Positions 9,037 through 19,436 of a DNA stretch of 64,000 nucleotides are shown here, in pieces. The position numbers and the translations under genes were made by a program. The stretch covers positions 248,001 to 312,000 of the forward strand of contig NZ_BMGT01000004.1 of assembly GCF_014640335.1 (NCBI RefSeq). The letters are read 5' to 3'. How positions within the stretch are numbered: the stretch's first letter is position 1; each line of letters begins with the position of its first letter. A model generated the notes under the pieces. The model was given only the letters and a program-made list of their open reading frames with translations. It was not told the origin of the DNA and searched no databases. Source of the DNA: Edaphobacter dinghuensis. GTDB taxonomy: Bacteria; Acidobacteriota; Terriglobia; Terriglobales; Acidobacteriaceae.

Positions 9037-9762
9037 TCAGGCCCACTTGGCTACTGTGACGAATCGCATTCCGATGGGTTTGTAGCGCTGCAACAGAAGA
9101 TCAGTGGCTTCGACCGAAGGCATACGAGGCTGGCCGATACCAAGATGTCCGCCATCGTGGAGCAGGACGTTAGAAGAGCGCTTACGGTTATGGTTGTGTT
9201 CGATACCACGCGTAATGTTGCTCAGAATTTCCGCTGCGGAAATAGGGTTCCAGTCGAACGCTGTGATGTTCCACTGAACGGCGGTGATGCCGAGTTCGCT
9301 CGCGATCCGTAAGACAACCGGACGGCGGGCGCCATGTGGCGCGCGGAAGAAGCGGACCGGTGCTCCCAGCGTATCTTCAAGCACGGCGTTGCAGCCTGCA
9401 AGCTCCTGGCGAATGCGTGCCGTCGACTGCCACGAGAGCCATGGGTGAGTCATCGTGTGATTGCCAACGACATGACCGGCAGCAGCAATCGACCGCACCA
9501 GCGCTGGTCGCTGGCGAACAAAGTCGCCGATCAGAAAAAAAGTAGCGTGTACCTCGTGGCGGGCAAGAACTTCAAGCAAACGTTCGGTAGCGGTGTCGTT
9601 GGGGCCGTCGTCGTAGGTAAGAGCGATTTCATTTGAATCGGAGCCTGCAACCAACACGCGTCCAAAGAGCTGAGACTGCGGCCAAAGAGCTGCATAAGCG
9701 GCAGCTCCGGCAACGGCGGCGGTGGTAAGAGCAGCAGCGGCAGCCAGTTGGATTGATGTCAT
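9037..9762 (-). CDS. polysaccharide deacetylase (NodB domain)
   Basis: A CE4 family metal-dependent deacetylase with a hydrophobic N-terminal signal or anchor (residues ~5-30). Motif 1 is ALTYDDGPND, motif 2 is GNHTMTHPWLSW with the His-x3-His metal ligands, motif 3 is RFFRAPHGARRP, and a later LLHDGGH supplies the catalytic His. It should remove N-acetyl groups from a cell-envelope or exopolysaccharide substrate outside the cytoplasm. A GAGAGGGACGGAAG ribosome-binding stretch precedes ATG at 9762. It converges on gmhB with only a 10-base gap. Confidence 0.9.
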   Translation of the reverse strand: MTSIQLAAAAALTTAAVAGAAAYAALWPQSQLFGRVLVAGSDSNEIALTYDDGPNDTATERLLEVLARHEVHATFFLIGDFVRQRPALVRSIAAAGHVVGNHTMTHPWLSWQSTARIRQELAGCNAVLEDTLGAPVRFFRAPHGARRPVVLRIASELGITAVQWNITAFDWNPISAAEILSNITRGIEHNHNRKRSSNVLLHDGGHLGIGQPRMPSVEATDLLLQRYKPIGMRFVTVAKWA

Positions 9763-9795
9763 CTTCCGTCCCTCTCTGGCCGTCGCTCGGCTGGC

Positions 9796-10278
9796 TTAGG
9801 CGTGGGTCGGCGTGGCGTGCAGCAGTTCCAACACCTCTTCGGCGTGGTTCTCTGGCTTCACCTTGGGAAAGATGTGCAGCAGGCGCTGGCCGGAGCCGGT
9901 GTCAGGACTGATGATTAACGTAGTTCTCTCGACGCCTTTGACCAGCTTTCCGTACATGCTCTTGGGGCGGAGCAGGTCATAGCGCTTAATGAGGATCATC
10001 TCCGGGTCGGCGAGCAGATCATATGGAAGGTTGTATTTTCGCTGGAAGTTCTTCTGTGCCTTTGGTGTATCACGCGAGACGCCGAGTACAATGACTCCGG
10101 CCTGTTGAAGCTTCTGGAAAGCATCGCGGAAGCCGCAGGCCTCGATGGTACAGCCTGAGGTATTGGCGCGAGGGTAGAAGAACAGTACAACCGGCTTGTC
10201 GGCGAAGTCGGTGAGATTGACGGTCTGTCCGTCCTGGTTCTGGAGGGTAAAGTTTTCTACTTTATCGTTGATCTGCAT
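9796..10278 (-). CDS. bcp: thioredoxin-dependent peroxiredoxin, Bcp/PrxQ family
   Basis: A 160-residue cytoplasmic thiol peroxidase. The active site FYPRANTSGCTIEACGFRD has the peroxidatic Cys followed five residues later by the resolving Cys, the PrxQ/Bcp arrangement. The family FYP-x4-T-x2-C motif is present, and GVSRDTPKAQKNFQRKYNLPYDLLAD matches the rest of the fold. AGAGGA lies 6 bases before ATG at 10278. It probably protects against hydroperoxides. It lies between nodB and fabD on the same strand but with no functional link to them. Confidence 0.93.
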   Translation of the reverse strand: MQINDKVENFTLQNQDGQTVNLTDFADKPVVLFFYPRANTSGCTIEACGFRDAFQKLQQAGVIVLGVSRDTPKAQKNFQRKYNLPYDLLADPEMILIKRYDLLRPKSMYGKLVKGVERTTLIISPDTGSGQRLLHIFPKVKPENHAEEVLELLHATPTHA

Positions 10279-10336
10279 TGCAATCCTCTGGCGAATTTTA
10301 ATGAACAGCTCACGGTCTTTGGCGTGATAAATACAG

Positions 10337-11392
10337 TCATGAAGCGATCAAGGCATCGATGGTCTTCTCAAGCGATGCCGAATCCTCGACGTTGAGTGTG
10401 CTCTGGCTGCGGTCGATCTGGCGCATGAGGCCTGTAAGTACCTTGCCGGGGCCAACCTCGATGAAGTGGGTGGCGCCCTGAGCGATCAAAAGCTGAATGC
10501 ACTCGACCCAGCGAACAGAGCCGGTGACCTGGCGGACGAGGCAGTCGCGGGCTTCGGCACGACGGGTAATGAGTCGGGCATCGACGTTGCAAGCGATCGG
10601 GAACTGGGGATCGTTGAAGATAAGGGCCTCGAGATCGGTAGCGAGCGCCTTCTGTGCGGGTTGCATAAGGGCGCAATGGAAGGGGGCGCTGACGGCAAGC
10701 ATAACGGTGCGCTTAGCTCCCGCTTGCTTGCACAGATCGGCGACGCGATGGACAGCCTCAGTTGCGCCCGAGATGACGGTCTGATCGGGAGAGTTCAGGT
10801 TGGCCGGTGAGACGACGGCGCTGTTGGGCGAAAAGGCCTGCGCTTGGGGGCTGGTGATATTGGCGGTGGGTAGCGGGGTGAGATCGTCGGAGACCTGGGC
10901 GCAGATATCGTTGATCAGGTCTGCGGACATCCCAAGAATGGCAGCCATCGCGCCCTCGCCCGGAGGGACGGCCTGCTGCATATAGCGGCCACGATTACGG
11001 ACGGTGCGGACGGCATCGGCAAATGAGAGGGTTCCGGCGACAACGTGAGCGGAGTACTCGCCGAGAGAGTGGCCGGCGGCAAAGGCCGGCATGATGCCCT
11101 TGCCTGCAAGGATGCGCGCAGCAGCGACGGAGACGGTGAGGATGGCGGGCTGCGTGTGCTCGGTAAGTTTGAGCTGATCTTCCGGTCCTTCGAAGATGAG
11201 TTTGGAGAGAGAGAAGCCGAGGGCTTCATCCGCTTCGTCGAAGATGGCCCGGGCGGCGGGAAAGTTTTCGTAGAGATCTCTGCCCATGCCGACAGATTGG
11301 GACCCTTGGCCGGGGAAGAGGAACGCTGTTTTCGTCATTGGACTTAATGGTAAATCAACCGAGGCCTGAGAGTTGATTGCAGGCAAAGACAT
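10337..11392 (-). CDS. fabD: malonyl-CoA:ACP transacylase
   Basis: Transfers malonyl groups from CoA to acyl carrier protein for fatty-acid synthesis. LFPGQGSQSVGMGRDL is the N-terminal signature, GHSLGEYSAHVVAG contains the catalytic Ser, APFHCALMQPA the catalytic His region, and GPGKVLTGLMRQID closes the fold. At up to 351 residues it is longer than the usual ~310. Part of this is a Pro/Ser/Asn-rich insertion of about 25 residues around positions 165-195, and part is an N-terminal extension that disappears if ATG at 11338 (MTKTAFLFPGQGSQ) is the real start. Neither start has a clear Shine-Dalgarno. The rest of the fab cluster is absent here. Confidence 0.92.
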   Translation of the reverse strand: MSLPAINSQASVDLPLSPMTKTAFLFPGQGSQSVGMGRDLYENFPAARAIFDEADEALGFSLSKLIFEGPEDQLKLTEHTQPAILTVSVAAARILAGKGIMPAFAAGHSLGEYSAHVVAGTLSFADAVRTVRNRGRYMQQAVPPGEGAMAAILGMSADLINDICAQVSDDLTPLPTANITSPQAQAFSPNSAVVSPANLNSPDQTVISGATEAVHRVADLCKQAGAKRTVMLAVSAPFHCALMQPAQKALATDLEALIFNDPQFPIACNVDARLITRRAEARDCLVRQVTGSVRWVECIQLLIAQGATHFIEVGPGKVLTGLMRQIDRSQSTLNVEDSASLEKTIDALIAS

Positions 11393-11470
11393 TTGGAGGG
11401 TTTCGCCGGTGGCTTGAGGAAAGATCGGACCGCCCTAGATGTCAGTTCTCGCTTCTTCGAGGCGTTCTGA

Positions 11471-12331
11471 TTATCCCAGAGAGGATTGGGACTGAGAGAT
11501 TTCTTTGAAATTAATGGAGGCGATATTCTCGTCCTTTATGCAGAACTCCCTTCCGCTTGCACTATGAAAGCGGAAGAAGGGAAGCGACGAGCCCTGCCCC
11601 GGCAAAAGCCAGTCGTGAGGTTCCATAATAATGAGAGGAAAGCGGTTAATGTCAGAACAGTCACCAGAGAATAACGATTCTTCGCCGCCTTCGACATCGA
11701 TTTTGAGAATAAAAGGAACGAAGCGATCTTCGGGTTTCGAGGCGAGCAGACTTGCCATGGTCACCATGGCGATCTCGGGGCCCTGTTCGGTCTCTACTGT
11801 CCGGTAAGCCATGGTGCCCCAGCCGGCGTCGGCAAGATGTGAGATACCGTCGGTAGCGCCAATCCCGGCCTTCCGGAGATCTACATCTAGCCCGGTGCAA
11901 TTTCTTTGCAATAGCGAAAAGTTATCTGGTGCAGGCTCGACGGCGAGCACGTGAGCCTCGGGGTACCGGGCCGTAAACCAGATCACGCTGGCCCCGATGT
12001 TGGCTCCGCAATCGATGATTAAGGGCCGCTTCCCCGAGGTAAGAATCTTCTGGTAAAAACGCTCAATCAGAACGCCATGATCTCGTCCGGGCATGTCGTA
12101 CTGATTCTGCTCGAAGCATTGGCTGATCGCGGTCTTATCGGCATAGGTGCGCCTGTGGAAGATCGCTAGGCTTTTGCCGCGGAAGGTGACCTTGCAGACG
12201 CCAAGACTTGTGGGAATGCTGGGATGGACGATTTTGCGGGTTAGGTGCAAGGTTCGGCGAGCTGCCTGATAAGCAATCCGACCGAGAGAAGTCGAGTTCA
12301 GTGTTTCAGTGGCTTCAGCTTGAAAGCTCAT
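11471..12331 (-). CDS. FkbM family SAM-dependent methyltransferase
   Basis: A 286-residue protein with the class I methyltransferase fold. SAM-binding motif I is LIIDCGANIGASVIWF, motif II is HVLAVEPAPDNFSLL, and ILKIDVEGGEESLF is the strand-4 signature of Methyltransf_21 (FkbM) proteins. FkbM enzymes O-methylate sugars or polyketides; many work on surface glycans, and that is a reasonable guess given the polysaccharide genes upstream in the window. The acceptor cannot be read from the sequence. It is a lone gene, downstream of the DUF4230 pair on the same strand but 120 bases away. Confidence 0.85.
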   Translation of the reverse strand: MSFQAEATETLNSTSLGRIAYQAARRTLHLTRKIVHPSIPTSLGVCKVTFRGKSLAIFHRRTYADKTAISQCFEQNQYDMPGRDHGVLIERFYQKILTSGKRPLIIDCGANIGASVIWFTARYPEAHVLAVEPAPDNFSLLQRNCTGLDVDLRKAGIGATDGISHLADAGWGTMAYRTVETEQGPEIAMVTMASLLASKPEDRFVPFILKIDVEGGEESLFSGDCSDINRFPLIIMEPHDWLLPGQGSSLPFFRFHSASGREFCIKDENIASINFKEISQSQSSLG

Positions 12332-12452
12332 GGGAAATGCCCCAGTAACTAAGTCAGTCCGATTGAACCTCAGAACATATCACGCACAACTGTAGGTTCA
12401 CATCCTTTATATGAATCAGATGCATATTTTCCAAGGCTGAATGCCTCGGATG

Positions 12453-12782
12453 CTAGATGCCGAGGCCGAAGTCTACGTCTTCCTCATCGCCGGCGTGGGC
12501 GTAGAAATCGTAGGGAGTGCGATGGTTGAACTTGTAGCGGAGACGAAGTTCGCGGCCCACAAACAGACCCAAGGCTACGGCCCCAAGACCGGCCGAGATC
12601 CAGCCGATGGTCTTGATGAGTGCCGATTCCTGCTCATCTGCAGCTACGACATCCTCGGCAGCAGGGGATGAAACCTCTGCGGGATTCTTGCTAACGCTGC
12701 GGGAGTGAGAACTGAACCTCATATTGTGGATGATAGCGCAGGTTTGCCACGGATGGGAGGGGGGTATTGAATTGGATGCCAT
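12453..12782 (-). CDS. small single-TM protein of unknown function
   Basis: A 109-residue protein. A Ser/Ala/Glu-rich N-terminal half is followed by one predicted membrane helix (IGWISAGLGAVALGLFVG) and a short acidic tail ending in EEDVDFGLGI. I do not recognise a family. It starts 3 bases after the stop of the upstream DUF4230 gene, and GAGGT within that gene's last codons sits about 9 bases before ATG at 12782. This supports both the start and translational coupling. The pair probably forms a two-gene envelope unit. Confidence 0.65.
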   Translation of the reverse strand: MASNSIPPSHPWQTCAIIHNMRFSSHSRSVSKNPAEVSSPAAEDVVAADEQESALIKTIGWISAGLGAVALGLFVGRELRLRYKFNHRTPYDFYAHAGDEEDVDFGLGI

Positions 12783-12785
12783 TGG

Positions 12786-13433
12786 TTACATTACCTCGAC
12801 ATGTTGAAAACCTAGACCGTACAGCAGGGTGGTAATCGTTGCGCAGGCATTCTTGCGAGCGGCGTCGAGGATGCCGTCACTGAGAGCATCTTTCTGCAAC
12901 TGGTCCTGAGCGTGGGCACGCGTCTCGGACTCCAGATTCTGGTCGGCTGAGGTGAGCAGGCCGGTGGAACGTGCATAGACCCGGGTGTGTTGATTGTCGA
13001 TTGTTGTGACGAAGAGTTCAGAGGGCGGAAGGGTGACGCGGATTGATCGGCCGTCGATGTGGACGTCTTCGGGATGGAGCTTGGAGAGGTCGACTCCGGC
13101 GATGGACTGGCCGTGAACGATTAGCAGGATGCGATCGCCGGCGAGAAGGTCAGGCAAAACTGCGCTTGACTTCGAACCTTCGACGACGGTATCGAGCGAG
13201 TAGACGACGGTTTCGAGGCGATCGAGGCGCTGGATCTTCTGAACGATGGCAGGGACCGAGGTGTCGAACGTTGTCGTCGTACGGCCGGTCATCGCGGTAG
13301 CAAGCTGGGAGAGCACTCCGGTAGTGGCATGGCGGAGGAAGACAACCATCACCAACGCTCCCAAAAACAAGGCGAAGAGGAAGACAAGAATAGCGCCGGA
13401 GAAGCTGCGGCGGGAGTTATGTTCAGTCGTCAT
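12786..13433 (-). CDS. DUF4230 domain membrane-anchored protein
   Basis: An N-terminal TM helix (ILVFLFALFLGALVMVVFL) is followed by a soluble domain. The domain has IQRLDRLETVVYSLDTVVEG near its start, a VDLSKL segment, IRVTLPPSELFVTTIDNQ in the middle, and an amphipathic C-terminal region. This is the DUF4230 pattern, a family of membrane-anchored proteins of unknown function with a SPFH-like feel. I choose ATG at 13433, 12 residues before the TM helix; GTG at 13472 would add 13 residues and has no better ribosome-binding site. Its stop lies 3 bases before the next gene. Function is unknown. Confidence 0.75.
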   Translation of the reverse strand: MTTEHNSRRSFSGAILVFLFALFLGALVMVVFLRHATTGVLSQLATAMTGRTTTTFDTSVPAIVQKIQRLDRLETVVYSLDTVVEGSKSSAVLPDLLAGDRILLIVHGQSIAGVDLSKLHPEDVHIDGRSIRVTLPPSELFVTTIDNQHTRVYARSTGLLTSADQNLESETRAHAQDQLQKDALSDGILDAARKNACATITTLLYGLGFQHVEVM

Positions 13434-13622
13434 AAAAGATTGGATGCCGACCGAAGGCAGATCAGCATCCACTCTAGCGCAGAGAGGTGCAGAGGGATTG
13501 CCTCGTAAATATTAGTTTCATCTCCAACCGAAATGGTAGACCGGCTACCCCGTTTTTGGGAACTATTTTTCTATTGATATAGCGATGAAGAATTCATTAT
13601 GCAATGGCAAATATATGGGAGT

Positions 13623-13638
13623 TGATATCGTGATATCA
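13623..13638. promoter_or_regulatory. palindrome TGATATC-GT-GATATCA
   Basis: A perfect 7-bp inverted repeat with a 2-base centre lies 31 bases upstream of the metallophosphoesterase start at 13670. It could be an operator or a short leader hairpin. No regulator in the window is linked to it. Confidence 0.3.
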
Positions 13639-13669
13639 GTCGGAAGTGATTGAGGAACAAGGTGAAGCG

Positions 13670-15136
13670 ATGATTCTGCAGAGAGCCGCTTTGATTTGTG
13701 GGGTGCTGGCAATCTTCTGCATCTCTGCGGTGCATTCCGCTATCGGTCAATCGCCCCGTGCGCAGTCGGGGCATACAGCTTCTGCTCTTCTGATCAGCGA
13801 TATTCACTTTGATCCGTTCCATGATCCGGGCAAGGTGGCGAAGCTGGTGAAGTCTCCTGCGAGCGAATGGGAGAGAATCCTGGAGGAGCCAGCCTCGGCG
13901 GATCAGCCGACGGCGTTTGCTGCCTTGCAGCAGCGATGCGGTGTGCGTGGCGTCGACACTCCTTACGAATTGTTTCGCTCTAGTTTGCAGGCAGAACGGG
14001 GCGAAGCACCTAATGCAAAGTTCATTACCTTGAGCGGAGATCTGGTGACCCATGGATTCAGTTGCAAATATGCGGCGCTGGTCTCTGCGAAGACGCTGAG
14101 CGACTATGTTGCCTTTGTCGCCAAAACGGTGGAGTTTGTGACGGGCCAGTTGCGTAAGACTTTTCCGGGGATGCCCCTCTATGTGGCGTTGGGCAATAAC
14201 GACTCGGGCTGCGGCGACTACCGATTAAATGAAGCAAGCGATTTTTTAAAAGCGACAGCAAAGAGCGTGATAGCAGGATTGCCGAAGTCCGCGGATCGAA
14301 AGAAGGCTCTGGCGGACTTTATGGCTGGCGGTTACTACAGCGTGATGATGGCTACCCCGATGAGCAATACGCGGCTGATTGTTCTGGACGATATCTTCAT
14401 GTCGCAGAAGTACGCGACCTGTGGCGGCCAGAGAGATGCTGCTGCCGCGGTAGCGCAGATCGCATGGCTGCAAAAGGAATTGGCCGAGGCCAGACAGCAT
14501 CGGCAGAGAGTCTGGGTCATGGGGCATATTCCACCGGGAGTCGATATCTACTCGATCTTTATGAAGATGCGGAATGTCTGTGCAAACGATAAGCCGGAGA
14601 TGTTTCTCTCTTCCGACCAATTAGGCGATGCGCTTGTGAAGAACGCCGATGTGATACGGCTGGGGATTTTTGCCCACACACACATGGACGAGCTGCGTTT
14701 GCTGGAGCCTGAGCATGGCACCGAGGGTAATGGCGAGGTTGCGATCAAGATGGTCTCGTCGATCTCGCCCATCAACGCGAACAATCCATCCTTTACCGTG
14801 GCCAGCATCGATGTTGCTGCGGCCACGCTGGCAGACTATCAGGTCTTTGCCGCTTCGAATCTGACTGGCGTGAATGCCTCGTGGTCAAAGGAATATGACT
14901 TTGCGCAGTCTTATGAGGAGACGGAATTTTCCGCTGCTACGGTAAAGACGCTGATTGAGGAGTTTCGCGTCGACCCGGATGCAACGACCAACGCGAGTCG
15001 ATCGTATATCGGCAATTTTTTTCCAGGCGACCACTCATCTTTAATCAAGCCGCTTTGGCCGCAGTATGTGTGCGCTTTATCGCACTACACAGCCGAAGGG
15101 TTTGATCGTTGCGTGTGCGACATGGCAAACAAATAA
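13670..15136 (+). CDS. secreted metallophosphoesterase, acid-sphingomyelinase-like
   Basis: A calcineurin-like phosphoesterase with a signal peptide (residues ~1-27: hydrophobic core, then SAIGQS). Metal-binding motifs appear in order: LLISDIHFDPF (Asp44, His46), LSGDLVTHG, ALGNNDSGCGDY (the GN-N/H-D/E motif), VWVMGHIPPGVD, and FAHTHMDELR. Length (488 residues) and the late Cys-containing tail resemble acid sphingomyelinase-like phosphodiesterases that act on phosphodiesters outside the cytoplasm. ATG at 13670 has AAGGTG about 5 bases upstream and is preferred to GTG at 13646. It is a single-gene unit followed by a hairpin shared with pyrG. Confidence 0.85.
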   Translation: MILQRAALICGVLAIFCISAVHSAIGQSPRAQSGHTASALLISDIHFDPFHDPGKVAKLVKSPASEWERILEEPASADQPTAFAALQQRCGVRGVDTPYELFRSSLQAERGEAPNAKFITLSGDLVTHGFSCKYAALVSAKTLSDYVAFVAKTVEFVTGQLRKTFPGMPLYVALGNNDSGCGDYRLNEASDFLKATAKSVIAGLPKSADRKKALADFMAGGYYSVMMATPMSNTRLIVLDDIFMSQKYATCGGQRDAAAAVAQIAWLQKELAEARQHRQRVWVMGHIPPGVDIYSIFMKMRNVCANDKPEMFLSSDQLGDALVKNADVIRLGIFAHTHMDELRLLEPEHGTEGNGEVAIKMVSSISPINANNPSFTVASIDVAAATLADYQVFAASNLTGVNASWSKEYDFAQSYEETEFSAATVKTLIEEFRVDPDATTNASRSYIGNFFPGDHSSLIKPLWPQYVCALSHYTAEGFDRCVCDMANK

Positions 15137-15170
15137 ACTGGCCGGACGATATGCGAAACATCCGGCCAGT
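15137..15170. terminator. bidirectional hairpin between convergent genes
   Basis: A perfect 10-bp inverted repeat ACTGGCCGGA / TCCGGCCAGT with a 14-base loop starts right after the stop of the phosphoesterase gene and ends 6 bases before the pyrG stop. Neither side carries a good U-tract, so termination strength is uncertain. Confidence 0.6.
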
Positions 15171-15176
15171 CGAGGT

Positions 15177-16910
<1,734 letters not shown>

Positions 16911-17726
16911 TTAACGCGATGATTGGCTGTCTGGGCGAAGATTTCTAAGATAATGCGAGGGCGGAATGCCCAGCGATTTGCGAAACATCGCTGAAAACGC
17001 CGCGTGGCTGTCGTAACCGAGGGCCTTTGCAATGCGCGAGCTAGACTGTCCCTGCGCCAAGCGAATCTGCGCTTCAAGCAGCAACAATTGAAGCCGCCAC
17101 TCCTGGAAGCTCATCTTCAACTCTTTGCGAAAGAGCCTCGACAGTGTGCGGCTGCTGATGCCCATCTCTGCGGCCCAGAAGTCCATGCTTCCGGTGAGGC
17201 TCGGCCTTCTCTGCATCGCCTCGCATATCTTTCGTAGTCCTGGGTCTTTCGGCCAGGGAAGATGCAGAGGCAGCGTGTGGGTAAAGCGCAGTTCATTGCA
17301 GATGAGAGCGGCCAGATGCGCGGCGCGGCCATCGGGTGGATAGGCTCGCGGTTCGCTCAACATGCTCACGATGAGCTCGCGCAGGAGCGGTGACACCTCG
17401 ACGACGGCGCAGCCCTTCGCCGGTCCGGCAACGGTGTCGTCAAAGTAGGCCGAACGCATCCGCAGTCTGCTCCGCATGCGTATCGAGTGCCGCATCTTTG
17501 CCGGTACCCATATCGCGCGAGTCGGCAGCAGAACCCACTGGCCCTCCTGCGTAGTCACCGTCATGGTGCCTTCGATGGCGTAGATCAGCTGTGCCTTGGC
17601 ATGCTCGTGCATCGGGATGCGATCCCCAGCGTCATAGTCGTAAGCCAGCAATGCGACGGGACGATCTACATTGAGGCACTCTTTTAATGCTGCATCTGTC
17701 CGCTTATCGATAGGTTCTGTCTGCAT
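16911..17726 (-). CDS. AraC family regulator with N-terminal cupin
   Basis: The N-terminal half is a cupin sensor (IPMHEHAKAQLIYAIEGTMTV). The C-terminal ~100 residues hold the two helix-turn-helix motifs of AraC/XylS proteins: a first around ISSRTLSRLFRKELKMSF, a second around SSRIAKALGYDSHAAFSAMFRKS, then the closing LGIPPSHY. ATG at 17726 gives 272 residues with a normal N-terminus; longer readings from further upstream overlap the divergent transporter and lack support. It is divergent from the DHA2 pump, which it probably controls in response to a small ligand. Confidence 0.88.
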   Translation of the reverse strand: MQTEPIDKRTDAALKECLNVDRPVALLAYDYDAGDRIPMHEHAKAQLIYAIEGTMTVTTQEGQWVLLPTRAIWVPAKMRHSIRMRSRLRMRSAYFDDTVAGPAKGCAVVEVSPLLRELIVSMLSEPRAYPPDGRAAHLAALICNELRFTHTLPLHLPWPKDPGLRKICEAMQRRPSLTGSMDFWAAEMGISSRTLSRLFRKELKMSFQEWRLQLLLLEAQIRLAQGQSSSRIAKALGYDSHAAFSAMFRKSLGIPPSHYLRNLRPDSQSSR

Positions 17727-17775
17727 ATCGCTTTCATGACACTCTAGCCTCCCACTATAAGGGAGGAAAAGAACG

Positions 17776-19434
17776 ATTTTACGGAAGCACAACATATGGT
17801 TTATCGCGATTGCCGCGATTATCGCTCCTTTTATGGAGGTGCTCGACACTTCCATTGCGAACGTCGCCCTTCCTTATATTGCGGGCAACCTGTCCTCGTC
17901 CCTGGATGAGTCGGTTTGGGTGCTCACTTCCTATCTGGTGGCGAATGCCATCGTCCTGCCAACCAGCGGATGGATCTCCGGAAGAATCGGGCGAAAGCGC
18001 TTCTACCTGATCTCAATCTTTCTCTTCACCCTCAGCTCGTTCTTCTGCGGCATCGCGCCCAACCTTACGGCGCTGATCTTCTTTCGTATCCTTCAGGGGT
18101 TGGGCGGTGGCGGGTTACAGCCAACAACACAGGCGATCCTTGCCGACGTCTTCCCCAAAGAACGCATTGCCTCTGCCTTCACTCTGTACTCCATCGTCAT
18201 CGTGCTTGCCCCCACGCTTGGCCCGGTTTTGGGCGGATGGCTCAGCGACAACTGCGGTTGGCGCTGGATCTTCTTTCTCAACATCCCCTTCGGCATCGCA
18301 GCTTATTTTATGAACCGCGAGCTACAGCCGGAGACGGAGATCGTTCAGCCCAGGGGCAGCCAGATCGACTACCTCGGGCTCTCCGGTGTGGCACTCGGTC
18401 TTGGCTGTCTGGAGTACGTGATGGACCGCGGCGAGCGCTCCGACTGGTTCGCCTCGCCTGCCATCACCGTCTGCGCAATTATCTCCGGCGCGGCATTAAC
18501 TCTGTTGGTCTATCACCAGCTCTACCGGTCGAAACATCCGATCCTGCAACTTCGCCTGCTGGCGAACAGAAATTTTCTGCTGGCAAATGTCATGATCTTC
18601 TTCACTTACTTTGCCCGCTACGCCAGCACCACGCTGCTGCCGGAGTTTACGCACGGAATGCTGAACTACACCGCGACCGACAGCGGCCTTGTGCTCTCTC
18701 CCGGCTCGTTCGTTCTGCTGCTGTTCCTGCCCCTGGTGACGTGGCTCATGAAGCACGTCGATCTTCGCATACTGATCTTCAGTGGCCTTATGGTGACTAG
18801 TTTTTCCTTCTACCGCTTGAGTTCACTCTCTCTCGCTGTGGACTATTCGATAATCGTTAAATTCCGCATCTTAGAGAGTTCAGGAGTTGCGCTTTTTCTA
18901 ACGCCGGTAAGCGTCCTTGCCTACTCGCAACTGAAGTCAGGCAAGAATGACGCAGCGGCTTCGTTATACGGTCTGTTCCGTAATCTCGGATCGGCGATTG
19001 GTATCTCCACCGTAAACACCATGCTCGTGCGCAGGGCACAGGTTCACCGAGTCTACCTCGGTGCCAACATCACTTCAGGTTTGCCGATGCTTCGAGAAGC
19101 ATTCGCTGCTCCGCTTTGTATCTTGCAAACTCATGGCGGAGATAGCTTCAGCACTGCGGCCATGCGATCGTTGGGCTTGCTCAATGAAGAACTGAATCGG
19201 CAAGCGACCATACTCACCTATATGGACTGCTTTCGGTTGTTGATGTGGATTTCGATATGTCTGTCTCCGGTGGCGCTATTTTTCACAATTCAAAGGAAGC
19301 AGAAGCCAAAGAGCCCATCCAGAGTCTTTTCAGTGAAGCGGGCGTATCGATTTGAAGATACGAATAACGAAAAAATGAAGACGAGACATACACTGGAGGA
19401 ATTACCCGAAGAAGAGACTCTAGAGGGAGTTTGA
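17776..19434 (+). CDS. DHA2 family MFS multidrug efflux pump (EmrB/QacA-like)
   Basis: A 14-TM drug:H+ antiporter. MEVLDTSIANVALPYIAG in TM1, WVLTSYLVANAIVLPTSGWI in TM2, GRIGRKRFYL in the first loop, and a motif-C-like GPVLGGWL segment later are diagnostic. The first canonical ATG (17833) falls inside TM1 and would delete half of it. The frame is open from 17761, after an in-frame TAA at 17758, and encodes KHNIWFIAIAAIIAPF directly upstream. No ATG, GTG or TTG exists in that stretch. The best candidate is ATT at 17776, with GGGAGG 9 bases before it, so I use that. The C-terminus has an extra ~40 hydrophilic residues. Confidence 0.85.
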   Translation: MLRKHNIWFIAIAAIIAPFMEVLDTSIANVALPYIAGNLSSSLDESVWVLTSYLVANAIVLPTSGWISGRIGRKRFYLISIFLFTLSSFFCGIAPNLTALIFFRILQGLGGGGLQPTTQAILADVFPKERIASAFTLYSIVIVLAPTLGPVLGGWLSDNCGWRWIFFLNIPFGIAAYFMNRELQPETEIVQPRGSQIDYLGLSGVALGLGCLEYVMDRGERSDWFASPAITVCAIISGAALTLLVYHQLYRSKHPILQLRLLANRNFLLANVMIFFTYFARYASTTLLPEFTHGMLNYTATDSGLVLSPGSFVLLLFLPLVTWLMKHVDLRILIFSGLMVTSFSFYRLSSLSLAVDYSIIVKFRILESSGVALFLTPVSVLAYSQLKSGKNDAAASLYGLFRNLGSAIGISTVNTMLVRRAQVHRVYLGANITSGLPMLREAFAAPLCILQTHGGDSFSTAAMRSLGLLNEELNRQATILTYMDCFRLLMWISICLSPVALFFTIQRKQKPKSPSRVFSVKRAYRFEDTNNEKMKTRHTLEELPEEETLEGV

Positions 19435-19436
19435 AG

